Source of the DNA: a bacterium
Lineage (GTDB): Bacteria; BMS3Abin14
Direction: 5' to 3'
DNA: 36,987 nucleotides
Assembly (NCBI GenBank): GCA_029210965.1
Contig: JARGFZ010000025.1
Span: 1-36,987, forward strand
A program made the translations under genes and the position numbers. The notes below the pieces were generated by a model. The model was not told the origin of the DNA. It saw only the letters and a list, made by a program, of their open reading frames with translations, and searched no databases. Shown here in pieces: positions 31,564-36,987 of this stretch (positions are counted from its first letter, which is position 1; every line of letters starts with the position of its first letter).

Positions 31564-31655
31564 GATCTTCTTTCCCCTTGAGGGGGGAAGACCGAGATGG
31601 GGGTGATAGATTTCACCCTCCCCTCAATCCCCTCCTCTCAAGGGAGGGGAAGATC
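31564..31655. repeat. C/G-rich 92-bp palindromic intergenic repeat
   Basis: Outer arms GATCTTC..CCCCTTGAG (31564-31582) and CTCAAGGGAGGGGAAGATC (31637-31655) pair with a small bulge. Inner blocks GGGGGTGA and TTCACCCTCC pair around TAGAT. The element forms one long imperfect hairpin. It is the kind of dispersed palindrome often repeated in bacterial genomes; only one copy is in this window. Confidence 0.6.
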
Positions 31656-31788
31656 AAGGAATCATCTACTTGAAAGGCCTCCGGTTTCCTCGGAACTCTG
31701 GCCTTGAATCTACCCTACTCTGACAAGCCTCAAATCATTGGTTTATGCGGTGCGCGATAAAAGGCAATCTGCTGCAATTCGAGTCCTA

Positions 31789-31957
31789 AGAGATAGGTGA
31801 TAAGAGATAAGAAAAATCCGATGCTCACTTATCACTTGTACCTGGCACCTGGGACTTCGAAATACCCGTTCTCCCACACCTGTTTTAAGATAAAAATAAG
31901 TATCGGTGTATTGGTGTTTAACCCCGACACCCCCATACCCCGGCACCCCGTTACAGG
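31789..31957 (+). repeat. Run of heptamer and octamer arrays ending at the dehydrogenase stop
   Basis: Four blocks: AGAGATA heptamers at 31789-31816 (4 units), CACTT/CACCTG-type heptamers at 31824-31858 (5 units), ATyGGTGT octamers at 31902-31917 (2 units), and GACACCCC-type octamers at 31926-31957 (4 units) that end at the base before the acyl-CoA dehydrogenase stop (31958). With the palindrome at 31564 they account for most of the 462-bp gap 31496-31957, which has no gene. Confidence 0.75.
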
Positions 31958-33115
31958 TTAACTTTTCCTGGCGTACTCCTTAATGAGTGCTGCCCCGATG
32001 ACGTTACGCTGGATCTGGTTGGTTCCCTCGTAGATCTGGAGGATCTTGGCGTCACGCATCATCTTCTCCACCGGGTACTCCTTCATGTATCCGTAACCAC
32101 CGAGGACCTGAACCGCGTTGGTTGTGACCTCCATGGCCACGTCAGACGCATACAGTTTTGTCATGGCCGAGACCTTGGATATATCCTTGGCTCCGCTGCC
32201 GACATACCGGGCCACCGCATAGGTGAGGGCCCTGGCAGCTTCTGTCCTGGTGGCCATGTCCGCCAGCATGTGCTGAACTGCCTGGAACCCGATGATAGGC
32301 TGACCGAACTGATGCCTCTCACGAGCGTAGTTAACGGCAACATCCAGAGCTCCCTTGGAAACTCCCACGCCCTGGGCTGCAATACCAGGCCTGGACATGT
32401 CCAGGGTCTTCATGGCCACCATGAACCCCATGCCTTCCTTTGAGATCAGGTTCTCGGCCGGAATGCGGCAGTCCTCGAAGACCAGCTCACGGGTGGCCGA
32501 AGCCCTGATACCCATCTTGTTCTCCTTCTTGCCGAAGGAAAAACCTTCTGTACCCTTTTCGACGATAAACGCGGACGCACCCCTGGCACCCTTGGACTTA
32601 TCGGTGATAGCAATAACAGTGTAAATCTCGGCCTCACCACCGTTGGTGATCCACTGTTTGGTCCCGTTAAGGATATAGGAACCACCATCCTTGACGGCCG
32701 TCGTCCTGACTCCGCCTGCGTCGCTGCCTGCGTTGGCCTCAGTCAGACCGAAGGCAGCCAGTTTTTCCCCGGAGGCGATATCTGGAAGGTATTTACTTTT
32801 CTGTTCTTCGTTGCCGTACAAAAGGATGGGGTAAGCGCCCAACCCCGAGGCGGCGAAGCTTACAGAAACAGCCAGACACGCTGTGGACAGTTCCTCAACT
32901 GCGATAGTAGTGTCGAGTGTGCCAAGACCCATCCCGCCATACTCCTCCGGGATGTTAATACCGAAGAGATCTGACTGTCCGCAGATCTTCAGGATCTCCG
33001 TGGGGAACTCCTGGGTTTCGTCCAGTTCCTCCCGGACAGGAACAATCTTCTCCTGAGCGATCTGCCGGGCTATTTCCTGGATGGCTTGCTGCTCTTCTGT
33101 AAAAAAGTAGTCCAT
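31958..33115 (-). CDS. Acyl-CoA dehydrogenase
   Basis: A 385-residue FAD enzyme. Characteristic stretches are FGINIPEEYGGMGLG, AAFGLTEANAGSDAGGVRTTA, KQWITNGG, RERHQFGQPI, VQVLGGYGYMKEYPVEKMMRDAKILQIYEGTNQIQR. The catalytic base is E363 in YEGTNQ, the position used by short- and medium-chain enzymes. It oxidises an acyl-CoA to the trans-2-enoyl-CoA, or runs backwards as a reductase, with ETF as electron partner. Chain length cannot be set from sequence alone; the size suits butyryl- or branched-chain-type enzymes. GGAGGT precedes the ATG. It lies between fabH and etfB inside the fatty-acid gene cluster. Confidence 0.95.
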   Translation of the reverse strand: MDYFFTEEQQAIQEIARQIAQEKIVPVREELDETQEFPTEILKICGQSDLFGINIPEEYGGMGLGTLDTTIAVEELSTACLAVSVSFAASGLGAYPILLYGNEEQKSKYLPDIASGEKLAAFGLTEANAGSDAGGVRTTAVKDGGSYILNGTKQWITNGGEAEIYTVIAITDKSKGARGASAFIVEKGTEGFSFGKKENKMGIRASATRELVFEDCRIPAENLISKEGMGFMVAMKTLDMSRPGIAAQGVGVSKGALDVAVNYARERHQFGQPIIGFQAVQHMLADMATRTEAARALTYAVARYVGSGAKDISKVSAMTKLYASDVAMEVTTNAVQVLGGYGYMKEYPVEKMMRDAKILQIYEGTNQIQRNVIGAALIKEYARKS

Positions 33116-33215
33116 TTAGAACCTCCATGCCTTCCTTCAAGACTGAATTTTCCCTGCTCTCTTCCTGGGACCAGGTCGAAGACAACGTAATGAAAAAAAT
33201 ATTGATTAAAGTGTT

Positions 33216-34220
33216 TTACCAGCGGACCAGAACGGCCCCCCATGTGAGTCCGCCGCCAAAAGCCTCAAGAAGTACCATGTCGCCTTTTTTGATCCGTTTG
33301 CTTCGTACCGCTGCGTCGAGGGCCAACGGTACCGATGCGGCTGAAGTGTTGCCATGTATGTCAACGGTGACGATGACCTTCTCCATGGGTAATTTAAGCT
33401 TCCTGGCGGTGGCCTGGATTATCCTCAGGTTGGCCTGGTGGGGAACCAGGAAATCAATGTCCTCCTCACCGAGGCCATTTGCTTCCATAACCTCGTCAAC
33501 AACCTCGCTCAGTCGGGTAACAGCCACCTTGAAAACCTCGTGACCGCGCATCTTGAGCGTGTTGAGCTTCTGATCAATGGCTTCCTTGGAGATGGGCATC
33601 CTTGACACACCGGCCGGCACGTAAAGGAGCTCTGCCATGCTTCCATCGCTATGGAGATGGGTCGAAATGATGCCCCTTTCCGAATCCTCCCCCGGTACGA
33701 GCACTGCCGCTCCGGCGCCGTCGCCGAAAAGTATGCAGGTGTCCCTGTCCTCCCAATCCAGAAACTTGCTGAGCACCTCCGCTCCTATTACAAGCACCTT
33801 CTGGTAGGTACCGGTCTTAATGAAAAGATCCCCTACTGTCAGAGCATAGATGAATCCGGTACAGGCCGCCTCCAGATCAAAAGCTGCCGCCTTGGCAGCT
33901 CCCAGGTTCCGCTGGACAAAACCCGCAGTTGAAGGGAAATAATGATCAGGGGTCAGGGTCGCCACGATTATCAGGTCCAGTTCCGCCGGGTCCACTCCCG
34001 CCATCTCCAGGGCAGCTCGTGCCGCCTTGGTGGCCAGGTCGGAGGTAGCTTCTTCGGGCGACGCCAAATGCCTTTCGCGGATACCTGTCCTGGAAATGAT
34101 CCAGTCAGCAGAGGTATCGATCATTTTCTCCAGGTCGAAGTTGGTCAGAACCTTCTCCGGAAGGTATGACCCTGTTCCCGCAATAACCGTTCTGGTATTC
34201 ATGGATGCGATATCAGTCAC
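33216..34220 (-). CDS. fabH: Beta-ketoacyl-ACP synthase III
   Basis: Starts fatty-acid synthesis by condensing an acyl-CoA primer with malonyl-ACP. The triad is complete: Cys in AACTGFIYAL (C120 from the GTG start), His in LVPHQANLRII and Asn in HGNTSAASVPLAL. GTGSYLPEKVLTN is the usual N-terminal stretch. The start is either the GTG at 34220, which overlaps the plsX stop by 8 nt, or the ATG at 34202; neither has a strong ribosome binding site. The primer used (acetyl-, propionyl- or branched acyl-CoA) could be linked to the adjacent acyl-CoA dehydrogenase, but that is inference. Confidence 0.96.
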   Translation of the reverse strand: MTDIASMNTRTVIAGTGSYLPEKVLTNFDLEKMIDTSADWIISRTGIRERHLASPEEATSDLATKAARAALEMAGVDPAELDLIIVATLTPDHYFPSTAGFVQRNLGAAKAAAFDLEAACTGFIYALTVGDLFIKTGTYQKVLVIGAEVLSKFLDWEDRDTCILFGDGAGAAVLVPGEDSERGIISTHLHSDGSMAELLYVPAGVSRMPISKEAIDQKLNTLKMRGHEVFKVAVTRLSEVVDEVMEANGLGEEDIDFLVPHQANLRIIQATARKLKLPMEKVIVTVDIHGNTSAASVPLALDAAVRSKRIKKGDMVLLEAFGGGLTWGAVLVRW

Positions 34221-35313
34221 CCCTGTCTGGGGAATTCGAGTCTTTCAGGTCCATGTCCATCTTTTTTTCCTTTATATGATCGATGACCTGATGGACCTTT
34301 TCCCCGAAACTCTGCCGGAGCTCCGCACTGGATTCCACCTCTTCACGGACACGCATGGCCACCTTCGTCCTTGCATAGTCGAAGGAGATCCTGATGGCGT
34401 TCTTGATCGCTACCGGGTTGGAGCGGCCATGGGCGATCACCCCTATACCGTCAAGTCCAAGGAGGAGGGCGCCCCCGGTCTCGGAATAATCAAACCGCTG
34501 CTTGAAGCGCTTTAAGGCAGGCCGCATGAAAAGGTAACCGAAGCGTCCCAGCAGTGAGGCCTTGATCTCCGCTTTCAATCGGGTAGCGAGGACCTGAACC
34601 ACACCTTCCCCTGTCTTGAGCGCAACATTTCCCACGAAACCATCACATACGATAACGTCCACAACATCATTGAAGATGTCCCCTCCCTCGACGTTACCGT
34701 GAAAGTTGAGGTCGCTCTTTTTCAGTATCTTGTAGGTGGTCCTGACAACCTCGTTCCCCTTCCCAGCCTCTTCACCGATACTCAGGAGCCCGACTTTGGG
34801 ACGGTCTATACCGAGGGCGTAACGGGCAAGAGCATGGCCCATGAAAGCGAACTGCACAAGATTGTGCACCTTGCTGTCAACGTTGGCTCCAGCGTCGAGA
34901 AGAACAACTTTTCCGTTTGCCGTGGGGAGGACCGATCCGATACAAGGCCTGTCCACGCCGGGCAGTGTGCCCAGGACGATGAGTCCTGCGAGCATTGCTG
35001 CACCGCTATTGCCCGCTGACATGGCGGCGTCGGCTTCGCCTGACTGGACCAGTTCAAAGATCCGCTTGATGGAGGCATCGTGTTTGTGGTTCAGGGCCTT
35101 GCGGGGAAACTCATCCATGCGCACGACCTCTGAGGCGTGCTTGATGATGATCTTCCCCTCGGGATGGGAATGATTTGCCAGAAGAGGCTCGATCACTTCC
35201 CGGTCACCCACCAGGATGACCGTACAATCGAGTTCGCGCACGGCAAGTGCAGCTCCCTCAACGACAGCTTGGGGAGCGTGGTCGCCTCCCATGGCATCAA
35301 CTGCGATCTTCAC
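34213..35313 (-). CDS. plsX: Phosphate acyltransferase
   Basis: Makes acyl-phosphate from acyl-ACP for phospholipid synthesis. The 366-residue protein has the classic opening MKIAVDAMGGDHAPQAVVEGA, MDEFPRKALNHKHDASI, AMSAGNSGAAMLAG, VDRPCIGSVLPT, LLDAGANVDSK, KVGLLSIGEEAGKGNEV and GNVEGGDIF. The start is a GTG at 35313, 21 bp after rpmF. The order rpmF-plsX-fabH is widely conserved. Confidence 0.97.
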   Translation of the reverse strand: MKIAVDAMGGDHAPQAVVEGAALAVRELDCTVILVGDREVIEPLLANHSHPEGKIIIKHASEVVRMDEFPRKALNHKHDASIKRIFELVQSGEADAAMSAGNSGAAMLAGLIVLGTLPGVDRPCIGSVLPTANGKVVLLDAGANVDSKVHNLVQFAFMGHALARYALGIDRPKVGLLSIGEEAGKGNEVVRTTYKILKKSDLNFHGNVEGGDIFNDVVDVIVCDGFVGNVALKTGEGVVQVLATRLKAEIKASLLGRFGYLFMRPALKRFKQRFDYSETGGALLLGLDGIGVIAHGRSNPVAIKNAIRISFDYARTKVAMRVREEVESSAELRQSFGEKVHQVIDHIKEKKMDMDLKDSNSPDRGD

Positions 35314-35334
35314 GGCTGTCTATCCGAGGGCTTT

Positions 35335-35517
35335 TCAGACCTCTTTGATCTCCATAACCTTCCGGTCACGGTAGAATCCACAGTGGTTGCAGACCCTGTG
35401 GGGCATCTTGGCCTCCCCGCACTTTGAACACACGCTCGTAGCAGGTGATGGCAGGGCATCGTGAGACCGCCTTCGTCTCGTGCGGGATTTTGCCATTTTT
35501 TGCTTTGGGACTGGCAT
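35335..35517 (-). CDS. rpmF: 50S ribosomal protein bL32, zinc-binding form
   Basis: A 60-residue protein: MPVPKQKMAKSRTRRRRSHDAL, then CSKC and CNHC, the four cysteines of the zinc-binding type, and GFYRDRKVMEIKEV. AAGGAGA precedes the ATG. It lies in the usual DUF177-rpmF-plsX order. Confidence 0.98.
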   Translation of the reverse strand: MPVPKQKMAKSRTRRRRSHDALPSPATSVCSKCGEAKMPHRVCNHCGFYRDRKVMEIKEV

Positions 35518-35561
35518 AGTATTCTCCTTCTCCTAGCCTAATGCACACCTTGGTGCCCGGC

Positions 35562-36089
35562 TCATTTCTTATGGTCAATCTGAAATTTAAGATCTTTGAG
35601 GGCGCTCCACCGCGGATCGGTTTCCGGCTCGCATCCACAGGTTCCCAATGTCTTATCCGTTCCGCATTCAGGACAGATCCCGCGGCAGTCGTCCTGGCAC
35701 AGCGGTTTCATCGGAAGGCTGAGGGAGATCTGCTCCGCGGCAAGGTGACCTATATCCAGGGTATCACCGCGAAAGAACGCAACATCAAGATCGTCCGAAC
35801 CCAGTTCTTTTTCATGGGCAGTTCTATCCAGATCCAGAACAGGCCTGAGTTCAATATCAACCTTTTCATGGATCTCGGCAATAAAATCCTTCAGGCAGCG
35901 GGCACACGTTAACTGTACTTTACCACCGACATTTCCGCGAACAAAAACCTCTTGTCCTATTTTCTTTATCTGAAGGGAACCTTTAACCGGTCCCAGGATA
36001 TTCATTTCCTGGACTGCCGGATCATCGGAATCCAGTTCAAGCTCAATTTCCATTTCCTCCTGGAGTATATCCTCAAGATGTATCAGCAT
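35562..36089 (-). CDS. DUF177 (YceD-type) protein
   Basis: A 175-residue protein of the DUF177/YceD family, which is linked to rpmF by gene order and to 23S rRNA/ribosome maturation in plants and bacteria. Landmarks are VRGNVGGKVQLTCARCLKDF, LDIGHLAAEQISLSLPMKPLC and the cysteine-rich C-terminal stretch CRGICPECGTDKTLGTCGC, probably metal-binding. GGAGG lies just before the ATG at 36089, and a good promoter lies 27-55 bp upstream, so it is probably the first gene of the rpmF-plsX-fabH operon. Confidence 0.93.
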   Translation of the reverse strand: MLIHLEDILQEEMEIELELDSDDPAVQEMNILGPVKGSLQIKKIGQEVFVRGNVGGKVQLTCARCLKDFIAEIHEKVDIELRPVLDLDRTAHEKELGSDDLDVAFFRGDTLDIGHLAAEQISLSLPMKPLCQDDCRGICPECGTDKTLGTCGCEPETDPRWSALKDLKFQIDHKK

Positions 36090-36115
36090 TATAGTCCTCC
36101 GAAGGTGAATAGAAA

Positions 36116-36144
36116 TAGATACCGGATGAATAACCCTTTGTCAA
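36116..36144 (-). promoter_or_regulatory. Sigma-70-type promoter for the DUF177-rpmF-plsX-fabH operon
   Basis: A perfect TTGACA (36144-36139) is followed after exactly 17 nt by TATCTA (36121-36116) on the minus strand. The predicted start near 36109 leaves a leader of about 20 nt with the ribosome binding site. Confidence 0.6.
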
Positions 36145-36179
36145 TTGAGGAACATGAGCTTGTGAATAGGTTAACTTCC

Positions 36180-36207
36180 GTGATTGGTGACTGGTGATTC
36201 GTGATTA
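36180..36207 (+). repeat. Heptamer array, 4 units of GTGATTn
   Basis: Four 7-nt units, GTGATTG, GTGACTG, GTGATTC and GTGATTA. It lies upstream of the DUF177 promoter. Confidence 0.75.
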
Positions 36208-36710
36208 GAAAAATAGCTGATCCCATGAGAGCGGTTATTTTTACCGCAGAGGACGCGGAGGAGGTCCCAGGTCCAGGGGAAAAAACATTTCCCTTGATTG
36301 CGACAAAAACCTTAACGCAGAGGGCCGCCCATTAAGAGGCACCTTGTCAAGGCACAAAAAAATTTATTACATGAGCCTGTGCCCTGCATTTTCGTATCTG
36401 ATATAAGCTCACTCGTTGCACCCTTGTTTTCATCATATCAGGCGTCAGCCTCAGCTGCACCAGCCACCCATCAGGATCAAGACCAGTCATTCAGGTCCCT
36501 GTCACATTCCGTGACCCAGAAAACCTTCGGTTCCGTCCCGCATCCAATATAAAAACGCGCACACAGCTAATGGTTATTAACCAGCCTCATTTCGGCTTAC
36601 GGGACAGGCAGCGAGGATCTTTCTATCAGTTATGTATTGGCGGGAACCGTTTCCAATCACAGGTAGTGGTTTTTCCACCCTCTGCCGTGGTTCCCCGTTC
36701 CCGCCAAGCC
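36208..36710. other. Non-coding stretch between the DUF177 promoter and the IS110-type gene
   Basis: About 500 bp without a supported ORF. The part next to the transposase contains GGCGGGAAC (36639-36647) pairing with GTTCCCGCC (36697-36705), and a GGTGG/CCACC stem inside it (about 36665-36679). In IS110/IS1111 elements a structured non-coding end encodes the bridge (seeker) RNA, so this may be such an end; the element boundary cannot be placed. Nothing else stands out at 36208-36630. Confidence 0.35.
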
Positions 36711-36987
36711 CTATGCGAACAGTTTCTCCGGATCAAAGGGCACATGGTCGCGCATGATGTAATAAACTGCCCTTGCCAATTTGTGAGCCAGTGCCGTATG
36801 TGCAATCATTCTATTGGTTTTATTCATCTTGCGGTCGTAATAGGCTCGAACCGTATGTTGTCTCGGCGGGCACACTCCGAGGCCTCAGAGAAAGCCCAGG
36901 CCAGATACTTGATCCCGTTTTTTATGTTGCCTTTGCCCTTGCGCTTGTCGTTGCTCGTCCATCGGCTGGGAACCTTCCGACAGTAAG
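36711..36987 (-). pseudogene. C-terminal part of an IS110-family transposase with a frameshift
   Basis: Reading from the window edge, one frame gives RWTSNDKRKGKGNIKNGIKY then LAWAFSEASECARR, the conserved C-terminal domain of IS110-type transposases. At about 36843-36853 the match jumps to another frame: AYYDRKMNKTNRMIAHTALA, HKLARAVYYIMRDHVPFDPEKLFA, ending at the TAG at 36713-36711. A single missing base explains it. The N-terminal DEDD part lies outside the window. This is either a decayed element or a sequencing error. Confidence 0.8.

Noticed and set aside
36570-36986. 138-codon plus-strand ORF at the window end
   Set aside because: The minus strand gives an IS110 transposase C-terminus with clear family motifs; the plus frame is its shadow.

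Overview
The window reads as chromosomal DNA from a deltaproteobacterial-type bacterium (Desulfobacterota, Myxococcota or a related candidate lineage). The evidence is the gene order rplM-rpsI-argC, the YicC-DUF4416 pair, a ferredoxin-fused EtfA, FrzS/AglZ-like receiver plus coiled-coil proteins, and fab genes next to rpmF-plsX. The exact phylum cannot be settled from the sequence alone.

Layout. Positions 1-3333 are on the plus strand: the end of a solute-binding protein, a PAS/HAMP histidine kinase, a lone receiver domain and a small membrane protein. Everything after that is on the minus strand. The first minus block (3752-9000) holds a bifunctional (p)ppGpp synthetase/hydrolase, rpoZ, gmk, a YicC endoribonuclease and DUF4416. 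It runs into a group of four little-known genes (8785-16793): a TPR protein with two receiver-like domains, an exported TPR protein, an 1182-residue protein with tandem receivers, a huge coiled coil and one membrane segment, and an exported protein with Ig-like repeats and an AMIN domain. I read this as a candidate envelope-spanning signalling scaffold. Next come argC and rplM-rpsI with a clear terminator, then Mut7-C, UPF0173, a 55-residue ORF, an OmpA-type lipoprotein and a site-2 protease homologue. An IS5-family element with exact ends and two nonsense mutations sits at 23861-25191.

The third block (25252-36089) is lipid metabolism: DUF177, rpmF, plsX, fabH, then an acyl-CoA dehydrogenase with etfB and a ferredoxin-fused etfA, then fabD, fabG, acpP, fabF and a HAD phosphatase. 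The acyl-CoA dehydrogenase and its electron acceptor therefore lie inside the fatty-acid synthesis cluster. The window ends in a frameshifted IS110-type transposase tail.

The most unusual feature is the non-coding DNA. Nearly every gap longer than about 80 bp is built from short tandem arrays with a strict period of 7 or 8 nt and many different unit sequences. These arrays typically abut the stop codon of one gene and/or stop just short of the ribosome binding site of the next. Longer gaps also hold hairpin-rich dispersed repeats (two good 157/158-bp copies at 5987 and 18377, with diverged relatives at 14880, 17024 and 29288), a MITE-like nested palindrome flanked by CTAG at 3432-3599, and a C/G-rich palindromic repeat at 31564-31655.
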